10,120 nucleotides of DNA from Rhodospirillaceae bacterium (GCA_018660965.1 JABJJH010000307.1:1-10120), one strand, 5' to 3'. Numbered from the stretch's first letter, positions 1 through 8,900 are shown. A program made the numbers and translations. The notes: generated by a model not told the origin, from the letters alone.

Positions 1-465
1 AATGTCTTCCGCGCCAATCCGGTCGGCGATGGCGTCCAAGGCGTCGAGATCAAGCGGTTGAATGACCTTGCCGTCGCCGCCAATTCGTTCCGCCACCTCA
101 AACCGCAAGCGACGTTCGACCAGCGGTTCAGGTTTGCGGAAATCAATGTCGTAAAGATGCGGCGAGCGAAACCGGGCGAGCTCCAGCACGTCGCGAAACC
201 CCATGGTGGTGATCAGGGCGACACGCGCGCCGCGCCGCTCGATGATCGCGTTGGTCGCGATGGTCGTGGCGTGCGCCACCTCCGCGATCTGGTCCGGCGC
301 GATCCCGTTTTCATCCAGCAACGCCTGAACGCCTTCACCTATGGCGCGCGAATAATCATCGGGTGTCGACAACACCTTCTTGCTCAACAATGCGCCGTCC
401 TGCGCCAACAAAATGATATCGGTGAAAGTTCCACCGATATCGGCGCCCAGTCTGTACGTGGTCAT
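1..465 (-). CDS. Hydantoinase/5-oxoprolinase family protein, A subunit (N-terminal 155 residues, cut by window edge)
   Basis: The visible 155 residues start with the ASKHA-type phosphate-binding motif DIGGTFTD (residues 9-16). They continue with HATTIATNAIIERRG (65-79), LITTMGFRD (84-92) and a KPEPLVERRLRFEVAER stretch (111-127), the hallmark order of HyuA/oxoprolinase A proteins. Family members use ATP to open cyclic amides such as hydantoins or 5-oxoproline, or act in acetone carboxylase-like complexes. Substrate cannot be told from this fragment. The enzyme is expected in the cytoplasm, usually paired with a HyuB subunit, which would lie to the left outside the window. The ATG is preceded by AGGA six bases upstream, a good ribosome site. 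The GST gene ends 52 bases upstream on the same strand with no terminator seen, suggesting co-transcription. The C-terminus is missing only because the window ends. Confidence 0.93.
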   Translation of the reverse strand, partial: MTTYRLGADIGGTFTDIILLAQDGALLSKKVLSTPDDYSRAIGEGVQALLDENGIAPDQIAEVAHATTIATNAIIERRGARVALITTMGFRDVLELARFRSPHLYDIDFRKPEPLVERRLRFEVAERIGGDGKVIQPLDLDALDAIADRIGAEDI

Positions 466-517
466 GCGTCTTCCTGTGTTTACGTGTCGCCAACTTGCCT
501 ATCGCGTCAACGGACGG

Positions 518-1138
518 TCACGGCGTAACGCTGGAAAACGCCTCCATCGCCTCGCAGCGCGCGGAAAACGCGGCAAGATTTGGAAACTTGTCCGCGACTT
601 CCAGCCGGGGTCGCGCCAGGGCTGCGAAGCTGAACGCCACCGCGCCGCTGATATCCGCCTGGCTCATGCGGTCACCCCCCGCGAACCAGCCATCGCCGCC
701 AGCCGCCTTGGCCAAACCGTCGAGATAGCCAAGCCCGCCCAGCGCCTGTTCCTCGTTATGTTCGACCCAGGGGCGGTGGACTTTTTCCTTGGGATGGAAA
801 CGTCCCTCATACGCCGCCCACACGGTCTTATCCATCGTACCCGATGCAATGGCGGCCATCTTCATAATTTTGCGCCGTTCCGCCCCGCTGGCGGGAATCA
901 GGCGTTTCGCGTCGCCCGCCATTTCATCCAGCGCATCCAGAATGGCGTAGCTTTCCACCAGGGACTCGCCGTCATCGAGAATCAGAGTGGGCACCCGAAT
1001 CAGAGGGTTATGCGGTCGAACGTCGTCCTGATTGTCGAACACGGCGACAGGGTCGTGTTCATACGCGATGCCCATCACGTTGAGGCTGACCGCCGTGCGG
1101 CGGACGTAGGGTGAACGATAACTGCCCATGAGTTTCAT
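518..1138 (-). CDS. Glutathione S-transferase family protein
   Basis: 206 residues, the usual size of a cytosolic GST. The N-terminal thioredoxin-like domain (about 1-75) begins MKLMGSYRSPYVRR. Ser9-Pro10 sits where the catalytic Ser/Cys is found in many bacterial GSTs. The cis-proline motif RVP (48-50) and the Glu62-Ser63 pair that normally holds the gamma-glutamyl part of glutathione are present. The all-helical C-terminal domain (about 85-206) contains the conserved N-capping segment MSQADIS (158-164). The substrate is not predictable. The start is supported by a GGGAGGGAA ribosome site seven bases upstream (1146-1154); an in-frame ATG three codons later is less well placed. A TATCAT hexamer at 1183-1188 could be a -10 box but has only a poor -35. 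The downstream hydantoinase gene follows after 52 bases, so the two probably form an operon. Confidence 0.93.
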   Translation of the reverse strand: MKLMGSYRSPYVRRTAVSLNVMGIAYEHDPVAVFDNQDDVRPHNPLIRVPTLILDDGESLVESYAILDALDEMAGDAKRLIPASGAERRKIMKMAAIASGTMDKTVWAAYEGRFHPKEKVHRPWVEHNEEQALGGLGYLDGLAKAAGGDGWFAGGDRMSQADISGAVAFSFAALARPRLEVADKFPNLAAFSARCEAMEAFSSVTP

Positions 1139-1245
1139 GATTGGGTTCCCTCCCGTTAACGGTGACTCGATTTAGCCCCAGTATGATACGCGCGACGGGG
1201 CCATGAAAAGCCAAACTTCAAAAACGTTGATTCCCCGAGAAGAGA

Positions 1246-1661
<416 letters not shown>

Positions 1662-1666
1662 ACCCT

Positions 1667-1696
1667 ATAATCCCGCGCCGCTGCTTAATCAATCAA
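1667..1696 (-). promoter_or_regulatory. Candidate sigma-70 promoter of rnpB
   Basis: On the minus strand TTGATT (1691-1696) is separated by 18 bases from GATTAT (1667-1672). The expected start, about seven bases past the -10, falls at 1660-1661, exactly where the P1 helix of rnpB begins. The -35 box lies within the last codons of the amidase gene. The hexamers match the consensus partly; the agreement with the RNA end is the better argument. Confidence 0.5.
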
Positions 1697-2368
1697 TCGC
1701 ATCAAACCGCCCAGCAACGATGCGGTTTCGGAATCCGCGACGCCATCGATACGCGCCGGGCGGAATCGGCGTTGGAAGGCGCTCATCGCCGTCGCCGCAT
1801 CCGGGTCGTAGCCGTAGCGGCGCAACAGACCGGGCGCCGTCACGGAGTCGGTTTCCACCGGTTCCGGCCACAGCCCCACACCCGCCGACGCCAATTGCCG
1901 CCAGTCGAACAATTCGCCGGGGTCCGTCTTGCGGTCCGGCGCGATGTCGGAATGGCCCACCACGTTGCGCGCCGGAATGGCGTGGCGCGACATAATCCCA
2001 GGCGCCAAATCGATAAGCGCCGTCATCTGCCCGTCGGGAAACGGCGTATACCCGAATTCATGCCCCGGATTGACCAACTCAATCCCGATCGAACGGTCAT
2101 TGATGTCACGCCATCCCCGCCAATACGCGATGCCTGCGTGCCACGCGCGGCGGTCCTCGGGAACGAGGCGATGAACCACTCCCGCCTCGTCGATCAAATA
2201 ATGCGCGCTGACCCGGCTGTCTCCATTCGGGTCGGTCAATCGCTCCAACGCGTCACGGGCGGTTTTCATGCCGGTGTAATGCAGCACCAGCATGTCGATG
2301 GTGACGCCATCCGGACGCGGTTCGTGATTTGGAGATGGCGTGTCGATCACCGCCGCACCAGACGTCAC
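1685..2368 (-). CDS. N-acetylmuramoyl-L-alanine amidase (AmpD/AmiD-type) with C-terminal peptidoglycan-binding domain
   Basis: 227 residues. The amidase_2 zinc-enzyme fold covers about 20-165. The zinc ligands of the AmpD family are seen as His30 (LHYTG), His139 (VGHSDIAP) and Asp149 (KTDPG), with the catalytic-site Glu97 (IGIELVN) and Lys147 also in place. A three-helix peptidoglycan-binding domain follows at about 175-225 (AFQRRFRPARIDGVADSET). It should cut the bond between MurNAc or anhydroMurNAc and the stem peptide during wall turnover and recycling. Translation starts at GTG with GGGAG nine bases upstream. The frame closes at a TGA upstream without another start codon, so no signal peptide can be added, and a cytoplasmic AmpD role is favoured although the two-domain layout resembles AmiD. 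It follows the Uup gene by 19 bases. Its last codons carry the rnpB -35 box. Confidence 0.93.
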   Translation of the reverse strand: MTSGAAVIDTPSPNHEPRPDGVTIDMLVLHYTGMKTARDALERLTDPNGDSRVSAHYLIDEAGVVHRLVPEDRRAWHAGIAYWRGWRDINDRSIGIELVNPGHEFGYTPFPDGQMTALIDLAPGIMSRHAIPARNVVGHSDIAPDRKTDPGELFDWRQLASAGVGLWPEPVETDSVTAPGLLRRYGYDPDAATAMSAFQRRFRPARIDGVADSETASLLGGLMRLID

Positions 2369-2387
2369 GACGCCTCGCTCCCAGCCT

Positions 2388-4184
2388 TCATGACGCTTCG
2401 CTCAGGGATTCCTGTTTGATCTCCAGCAACAACCATTCCTCTTCCGCCGCCGCCAGTTCCGCCCGCGCGGCGTCCAGACGGGACGCGGCGGCGTTATAGG
2501 TTTTCGCGTCGCGTTGGAACAATTCAGAATCGGCCAGGGTTTTCTCCAGGGTTTCGATTTCAACGGTCAGGCCGTCGATAAGGACCGGCAGCGTTTCCAA
2601 GGCGCGTTTTTCGTTGAAGTTAAGGCGACCCGATGACTTGTTTCGGCGCTTGCCTTCGGGTTTGGACGCAAGCTTGGCGGTCGCCGCCGGTTCTTCCGGT
2701 TTCGGTCGCTGATGCAGGTAGTCACTGTAGCCGCCAGGGTATTCCTGGATGTCGCCATCGCCTTCGACCGCGATCACACTGGTGACCACACGGTCGAGGA
2801 AATCGCGATCATGGCTGACCAGCAACAAGGTCCCTTTGTAATCGCCGAGCATATCCTCCAACAGATCCAGCGTATCCATGTCGAGGTCGTTGGTCGGTTC
2901 GTCCAGCGCCAGCACATTCGATGGCTGCGCCAGATTGCGCGCCAGCAACAAGCGGTTCCGTTCGCCGCCGGACAGACTGGACACCGGGCCGCGCGCCTGA
3001 CGTTCGTCGAACAGGAAATCCGTTAGATAGGCGACGACATGACGTTGACGGCCCTGCACCATCAGGCTGTCGCCGCCAGCGGGACACAGTGTTTCCCACA
3101 AAGTCTTGTCCGGGTCCAAGGCGGCGCGTTGCTGGTCAAACCGGGAGATGGTGATGTTCGACCCGCGCCGAACCTCACCGGAATCCGGTTCGCTCTCTCC
3201 GATAAGAATGTCGAGCAGCGTCGTCTTGCCGGCGCCGTTCGGCCCAATCAGCCCGACCCGGTCGCCACGCAGAATTCGGGTTGAAAAGTCATCGATGATC
3301 GTGTGGTCGCCATAGGCCTTCGACAGATTCTTCGCGTCGATCACGATGCGACCGCCTTGCTCCCCCACGCTTGCGTCCAGCGCCGCCTTCCGGTCGCTCC
3401 GCAATAATTGGGCCCGTTGTTGACGCAAATCTGAGAGCTTGCGCAGCCGTAATTGATTGCGCTTTCGTCGCGCCGTGACGCCGCGATGCAGATAGCGGGC
3501 CTCGGCCTTGATATGCTGCTGAACGCGATTGCGCTCCGATTCTTCCGCCGCCAGCACCTGCGCCGACCAGGCCTCGAAGTCCGAATACCCCTTGTCATGG
3601 CGATGCATTACGCCCCGGTCGAGCCAGAGCGTGGCGTTGGTGACCTTGGTCAGGAAGGCGCGATCATGGCTGATGACCAGCAATCCGCCGCGAAATCCGG
3701 TCAACATATTTTCCAGCCATTCGATGGTCGGCAGATCGAGATGGTTGGTCGGTTCGTCCAGCAACAGGATTTCCGGATCAATCGCCAACGCCCGCGCCAA
3801 CGCGGCGCGGCGCCCTTCTCCGCCCGACAACTGCGCGACCGCCCGATGAGGGTCCAGCGACAGTTTTTCGATCATCGCCGCCGCGCGGTGCGGCTCCGCG
3901 CCGCCCTCGGTGACATAATCGGCGACGCTGGGGCCTTCCGGGAACACCGGCGCTTGCGGCAGACAGCCAATTATTGCGCCGGGTTGCTGGAACCGATCCC
4001 CGTCGTCCAACGGAATTTCGCCGGTGAGCGCCTTCAACAACGTCGACTTGCCGCCCCCATTGGGGCCGACCAGGCATATCCGGTCGCCACGCCCAATAGC
4101 AGCGTCGATGCCGGAAAATAACGGCGCGCCGCCAAAGGTGACGCTCGCGCCGCGCAACGCAAGAATGGGAGGCGGTGCGGCCAT
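2388..4184 (-). CDS. uup: ABC-F family ATPase, Uup type
   Basis: 598 residues with two ABC ATPase domains and no membrane part. Domain 1 has Walker A GPNGGGKS (40-47), signature LSGGE (119-123), Walker B with Asp143-Glu144 and switch His173. The linker (about 190-275) contains the basic RGVTARRKRN stretch typical of Uup. Domain 2 has Walker A GPNGAGKT (314-321), signature LSGGE (404-408), Asp428-Glu429 and His458. A charged, helical C-terminal domain (about 512-592) matches the coiled-coil DNA-binding tail of E. coli Uup. Family members act on ribosomes, and Uup is also linked to suppression of transposon precise excision and to branched DNA processing. All catalytic residues are intact. The ATG overlaps the djlA stop codon by one base (TAATG), implying translational coupling. 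Other ABC-F branches (EttA, YheS) fit less well because of the C-terminal tail. Confidence 0.92.
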   Translation of the reverse strand: MAAPPPILALRGASVTFGGAPLFSGIDAAIGRGDRICLVGPNGGGKSTLLKALTGEIPLDDGDRFQQPGAIIGCLPQAPVFPEGPSVADYVTEGGAEPHRAAAMIEKLSLDPHRAVAQLSGGEGRRAALARALAIDPEILLLDEPTNHLDLPTIEWLENMLTGFRGGLLVISHDRAFLTKVTNATLWLDRGVMHRHDKGYSDFEAWSAQVLAAEESERNRVQQHIKAEARYLHRGVTARRKRNQLRLRKLSDLRQQRAQLLRSDRKAALDASVGEQGGRIVIDAKNLSKAYGDHTIIDDFSTRILRGDRVGLIGPNGAGKTTLLDILIGESEPDSGEVRRGSNITISRFDQQRAALDPDKTLWETLCPAGGDSLMVQGRQRHVVAYLTDFLFDERQARGPVSSLSGGERNRLLLARNLAQPSNVLALDEPTNDLDMDTLDLLEDMLGDYKGTLLLVSHDRDFLDRVVTSVIAVEGDGDIQEYPGGYSDYLHQRPKPEEPAATAKLASKPEGKRRNKSSGRLNFNEKRALETLPVLIDGLTVEIETLEKTLADSELFQRDAKTYNAAASRLDAARAELAAAEEEWLLLEIKQESLSEAS

Positions 4185-4912
4185 TACCGAATTCCGCGCT
4201 CTTGCTGCACCGCGTCATAGGCCGTGTTGATCGCGGCCAGTTTTTCGTTCGCCAGATCGATGAACTCCTCCGGCAACCCCTGGGCGATTAACCGATCGGG
4301 ATGGTTTTCCCGAACCAGCTTTCGGTACGCGGATTTCAAATCATCGTCGGATATCGTGCGCTCGACGCCCAAAATCCGGTAAGGATCGGACTCGGCGCCG
4401 CTGCGCTCCATGGCGGTTACGCGTTCAAAGGCCGCATGGTCGAGGCCGAAAATGTCCGACACCGCTTCCAGGAATTCAAGTTCGGCGGGATGAATCCTGC
4501 CGTCCGCATGGGCGATATGGGCCAGACAACTCAGTAATTCCTCCAGCACGGCGTCATTTCCGGAGAACATGTCCGCCAATTGACGCGCGTACGGTTCGAA
4601 CCCGGCGCTGTCCTTGCGCGCCTGGTTAAAGACGCGCGATACATTGTCGACTTCGTGTTCCGGGACGCGAAACACCTGCTTGAACGCGTTGATTTCGTCG
4701 CGCGTGACGACGCCGTCGGCCTTGGCCATTTTCGCGCTCAGGATAATCACGCCGATGGTGAACGCGACCGATTTCGTGGGGTCGCCATCGCCTTGCTGCG
4801 TCGCGCGGTATTTATCGACGGCATGGCCCGCAACCGCGCCGACGATGGCGCCGATCGGTCCGCCAAACGCGAACCCGGTCGCACCGCCCAGAATTTTGCC
4901 CCAAATACTCAT
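4184..4912 (-). CDS. djlA: DjlA-like membrane-anchored co-chaperone with TerB and J domains
   Basis: 242 residues. The N-terminus MSIWGKILGG plus a glycine-rich hydrophobic stretch to about residue 30, then GHAVDKY, mirrors the single membrane anchor of E. coli DjlA. A TerB-like helical domain spans about 48-165, with the acidic motifs KADGVVTRDE and HADGRIHPAE spaced as in the family. A J domain at about 176-238 holds the essential HPD (204-206) that stimulates DnaK ATPase, followed by a LAAINTAYD helix. It is expected at the inner membrane with the J domain in the cytoplasm. It lacks the glycine/phenylalanine and zinc-finger parts of DnaJ, consistent with a type III J protein. The ribosome site before the ATG is weak (GGA about nine bases upstream). 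Its TAA overlaps the uup ATG. Upstream there is a 57-base gap to the DUF3750 gene. Confidence 0.9.
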   Translation of the reverse strand: MSIWGKILGGATGFAFGGPIGAIVGAVAGHAVDKYRATQQGDGDPTKSVAFTIGVIILSAKMAKADGVVTRDEINAFKQVFRVPEHEVDNVSRVFNQARKDSAGFEPYARQLADMFSGNDAVLEELLSCLAHIAHADGRIHPAELEFLEAVSDIFGLDHAAFERVTAMERSGAESDPYRILGVERTISDDDLKSAYRKLVRENHPDRLIAQGLPEEFIDLANEKLAAINTAYDAVQQERGIR

Positions 4913-4969
4913 TTATGTGTCCGCAATTGTTATTTCCCCGGGTGGAAATTCCGTTATAGAACCCCGGCC

Positions 4970-5752
4970 CTATTTATTAACCGGAACAGGCGTCACTTGC
5001 GGAATCAGCCCCAGACGGCCAATTCCCGGCAACTTGAACGCCAGCCCTAATGGATCGACGCCGAACGTAAGGCCCGCGACATTAATTTCAAGACCTTCTT
5101 CGACCCCAACCAACACACCCAGCAACCCACGCAAGGATACTTGATAACCGGTGCCGCTGGGCGCGTCCGCCACCAGGTCGCCGCCGAGGTAATCCTTGCC
5201 GATGGCGGTCGGCGGCAAATCGAGCTTCAATTCCGGCGTCTGGCGCGCGACCCAGGCAGTAAAGGTATTGCTGTTGGGTCCCGGCCATAGCGTATATTCG
5301 TTTTTGTACGGGTACGCACGCGCGGCCCGGTCGATTTTTTTAATCAGCGCATCGACGCCGTCGCCCCGGCGTTCCGCCAATAGTTCCGGTTTGCTGCCGA
5401 ACCAGTAACGGTCGGGAACGTCCTGACGGATCGACAACACGCTTTCGCCCCGGCCCAACCGCCAACCGATCACCTGATAGACTGTATAGTGGGGCGCATC
5501 CGTCGGTTTGGCGGCGATCCATGTGTGCACGCCAAAGGCGCCGCGCCAACTGAACGCGCGCGCGCCATAGACATGCACCACCGCTTCGCGAACGCTCTCG
5601 GGATCCGGCGCGATTTTCGCGGGTTCGCGGCTGGCGGTGCGCCAATCGCTGCCCATGACATTACCCCCCATCAACACAAGCGCCGGACCAGCCAGCAAGA
5701 GGCTAAACCCCAGCGCTGTCCGGCCCAACCACGTTTTCGGTCGCCACTTCAT
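4970..5752 (-). CDS. DUF3750-like protein with N-terminal membrane anchor, function unknown
   Basis: 260 residues. A basic start (MKWRPKTWLGR) followed by a hydrophobic segment (about 12-33) suggests a signal anchor or uncleaved signal, placing the rest in the periplasm; there is no lipobox cysteine. The soluble part has a VHVYGARAFSWRGAFGVHTWI segment interrupted by small residues (59-79), QVIGWRLGRGES (93-104) and the striking WPGPNSNTF (156-164). From memory this pattern fits the DUF3750 family, whose biochemical role is not established. The ATG has AGGG eight to ten bases upstream. The gene is led by a strong promoter and a leader of about 150 nt. It precedes djlA, uup and the amidase on the same strand, so a role in the cell envelope is possible but is inference only. 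Coding status is well supported; the family name is less certain. Confidence 0.7.
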   Translation of the reverse strand: MKWRPKTWLGRTALGFSLLLAGPALVLMGGNVMGSDWRTASREPAKIAPDPESVREAVVHVYGARAFSWRGAFGVHTWIAAKPTDAPHYTVYQVIGWRLGRGESVLSIRQDVPDRYWFGSKPELLAERRGDGVDALIKKIDRAARAYPYKNEYTLWPGPNSNTFTAWVARQTPELKLDLPPTAIGKDYLGGDLVADAPSGTGYQVSLRGLLGVLVGVEEGLEINVAGLTFGVDPLGLAFKLPGIGRLGLIPQVTPVPVNK

Positions 5753-5988
5753 ACATGCACCCTATCACCAGTAACCCGATTGACGGACCATGACCCACCA
5801 TGAAATCACGGCGTTAATGTGGCGTTGAACCCCCTGAATCATTAGCATGGATATACATCGATTAACATTTCACGATTTCGGGTTCTGACCTCACGTTCGC
5901 CTTATTTAAGGAATATTATCCTTTTTTGGGTCAAATGTCAAGCAGGCACCCTTGCGGACACAAAAGACCCCTGCCTTCAGTAAGTTGC
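5753..5988. other. Intergenic region between histidine kinase and DUF3750 genes
   Basis: This stretch contains the promoter described at 5913-5941, a short hairpin-forming sequence CCTTATTTAAGG just downstream of the -10, and a leader of about 150 nt. No clear intrinsic terminator for the histidine kinase gene is seen: a possible AGGCA/TGCCT pair lacks a following T-tract on the minus strand. A 25-codon open frame (5765-5842, minus) ends 12 bases before the DUF3750 start but has no visible ribosome site. Confidence 0.6.
5913..5941 (-). promoter_or_regulatory. Near-consensus sigma-70 promoter upstream of the DUF3750 gene
   Basis: On the minus strand a perfect -35 TTGACA (5936-5941) is followed after 17 bases by TAATAT (5913-5918). 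An overlapping GATAAT gives a closer -10 match but only a 15-base spacer. Transcription would begin near 5906 and run left into the DUF3750 gene, giving a leader of roughly 150 nt. It lies between the end of the histidine kinase gene and the DUF3750 gene, in an AT-rich patch within GC-rich DNA. It is the best promoter in the window by eye. Confidence 0.7.
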
Positions 5989-8900
5989 CTAGAGCGTGTG
6001 AATTGGCAGCGTCACGGTAACAGTCGTACCGACGCCAACTTCGCTTTCAATTGTGAGGTCGCCTTCATGGAGGTCGACCAAGGACTTCACAATCGCCAGG
6101 CCAAGGCCCGTGCCTTCCTGGGATTTATACGGATCGACCTCGCCGCGTACGAAGGGGTCCGTGAGGGTCGATAATTTCGCTTCGGGGATGCCGGCTCCGT
6201 TGTCGCGGATTTCGATAGACAAGACGCCGTCGGACGCCGTCGCCGTTAACGTAACCGCGCCGCCGTTCGGCGTGAACTTGACGGCGTTGGACAGCAGGTT
6301 CAGCAATATTTGTTTGAGCGCGCGTTGGTCCGCCTGAACCCGTGGCAGATCGGGGGCGATGTTGCTGACATAGGTGATCCGCTTTTCCCCCGCCCGTTCG
6401 TTCATGATCGGCGCACAATCCTCAGCGATGTCCTGGACGTTCAATTCTTCCATGTGCAGTTCATGCTTGCCGGCTTCGATCGCCGACAAATCCAGTAGAT
6501 CGTTGATCAATTGCAGAAGGTGGTCGCCGCTGTTTTTAATATCGCCCGCATACTCAACGTATTTCTCCGATCCGAGTGGGCCAAAAAATTGCGCGGACAT
6601 CGTCTCCGAAAATCCGATAATCGCATTCAACGGCGTGCGAAGCTCGTGGCTCATGGTCGCCAGGAATTCTGTCTTGGCCTTGTTGGCGCGTTCCGCTTCG
6701 ACCACGGCGTTTCGAAGGTCTTCTTCCGCCTGACGACGGTCGGTGATGTCGTGCATCGTCACCGTCAGGATCGTTTGTCCGCCCGATTCCAGTTTTGAAA
6801 TCGACGCGTCCGCCAGGAAGATAGAGCCATCGCGTCTGCGGCCGCTAATCTCGCCGCGCCCGCCCATCATGCGCGCGGTGTCCGGCCCCTCGACGAAGGC
6901 CTTGAGATGACCAGCGTGCGCGCCCGGCGCCTGTTCCGGCAACAAAATGTCGAGCGACTGTCCGATGACGTCGTCCGCGGCGTATCCGAACGTACTTTCA
7001 GCCGCGTCGTTGAACATTAGAATATGCCCCTCGGCATCGGTCGAAATGATCACTTCCGGCGCGATGCGAAGAATGTCGCTTAGCCTGGCCTCCATCGCAT
7101 GAAGGTTTTCTTCCGCTTTTCGGAGTTCTCTTATATCCGTGCCAATGGTGCCGATGCTGGTGATTTCCCCAGCTTGATTGCGAACGGGAAACTTGGTCAC
7201 TAACCGGCGAAAATTTTCACCGGATGGCAGTGTATCTATTCGTTCTTGTGTTACCGCCTCGCCGGTTTCAAGAACTTCCGCTTCGTGCGCGCCTATAATC
7301 TTTGTGTGCCTTATCAAAATAGGATTTTTGTTGTCCAACTCGCGACTAGGCTGTCCCGGAGGGACATGAAACGCCGACGAAAATGCTTTGTTGACCAACA
7401 ATCTTTTCCCATCCAAGTCGGTTAGGGAAATGCTTGTTGGCGAATGGTCGATGATTGAACGCAGTAACACCTCACTCTGCCGAACGGCGTCCTCGTATTT
7501 TTTTTGTTCGGTCACGTCGAGACCAATGGTTAAAACGCGGGATACCGCGCCAGCGTCGTCGAATAACGGGATCACGCTATAAACGTAGACCTTGTTGGCG
7601 CGGCGCAAGGGACGGACCTCTCTCCCAAAAACCGGCTTTGCCGTCGCAACGACTTCGCGAAGCAATTGTTCACCGGTTTGAGCAGCGGCCTCCCCAAATA
7701 TTTCCGTTATGGATTTACCGATATAGTCCTCGGCCACGCCGCCCAATTCGGACACAACGCGCTGACTTACAAACTCGAATCTTCCCTCTGCATCTCGAAG
7801 CGAGATATTGGCTGGCGTCTCGTCCAGGATGGTTTGCAACAGCTCTGATTTTTCAAAAATTTCCTGCTCGGCCCGCTTGCGATCCGTGATATCGAGATTG
7901 ATAGTGCCGAGCTCGGTCATTCGCCCATCGGCGTTAAAAATGGGAAATCGAGTTATAGACAGAACATGATCCGTTCCGTTCGCAAACTTCACCTTACCTT
8001 CCCGCTCCGTCGCCACCTGGCGTTCAATCACTTCTTTATCGGCCACACTGGATTCGGCGCCAAAGCGGTTCGCAAATAATTCCCGTGGCGTCCTGCCAAT
8101 GACATCATCTTGGCTAAATCCAAACCATTCCAGGAAACGTTCATTTACCGTTTGAATTCTCCCATCCAAGCCTTTAAGCGCAATCGCCCCGGGCGAATTA
8201 TCCACGATACTCCGGAACTTCTCTTCGCTTTCTCGCAACGCGGTCACAGCGTTGGCGACTTCCGTAATGTCTGACCCTGTACCCCGATACCCTATGAATG
8301 CGCCGCTGTCGTTGAAAACAGGGCTACCACTGATCCTGTTGCGGTGAATTTGACCGTCCGCGACCCTGGCTGAATATTCGAAGTTTCGGAACGGCCTGTG
8401 GTTTTCCAGATCATCCAAATGCGCCGGCCAACCATCGGTCAATTCCGGCAGGTTTGCCAATTCCTGCCGCGTTTTCCCATTCAAGGCGCCATAAGGAAGG
8501 CCGACCATATCGTAAAAACGATCAGAAACGAACGTATACCGCAAATCCGCGTCCATCTCCCATATCCAGTCACCGCCGACTTCCGCAATATCCCGGAACC
8601 GCGCCTCGCTCTCTTGCAGCGCCGCGCGCGTGCGTATGCGTTCCGTGATATCTTCGATAAGGGCGAAAATCCCTTGAACGTCGCCATCCTGGCCAAAGTG
8701 CGGCACATAAACCACACGCACGTCGCGTGTGACGCCGTCGGAATAAGTGACCGGACATTCATACGTCACTTCGGCGCCGCGCAACGCCTCTTCCATGTGA
8801 CCACGCCAATTTTCTTGTTGCGACCCAAAAATGTCTTCGGGACTCTTGCCGATGATGTCCGCTGCGGGTCGACCATACCAATCGGCGCCGGTCTTATTTA

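Noticed and set aside
380..1114. 244-codon plus-strand open frame opposite the GST gene
   Set aside because: Spans two well-supported minus-strand genes and the gap between them; no domain or start signal.
3453..4121. 222-codon plus-strand open frame inside the uup gene
   Set aside because: Antisense to conserved ABC motifs; the reading is the typical mirror of an ATPase gene, with no ribosome site or domain.
4930..4955. Small hairpin TTTCC/GGAAA between the DUF3750 gene and djlA as a terminator
   Set aside because: Only five base pairs and no T-tract follows on the minus strand; read-through into djlA is more likely.
5765..5842. 25-codon frame ahead of the DUF3750 gene as a possible leader peptide gene
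   Set aside because: No ribosome site before its ATG and no alternative hairpins of attenuator type were recognised, so it is not listed as a gene, only mentioned in the leader finding.
7498..7505. Run of eight A residues in the kinase coding strand as a possible slippage site
   Set aside because: The frame is intact through it (Gln-Lys-Lys), the alternative frames offer no sensible product, and no stimulating structure is evident.
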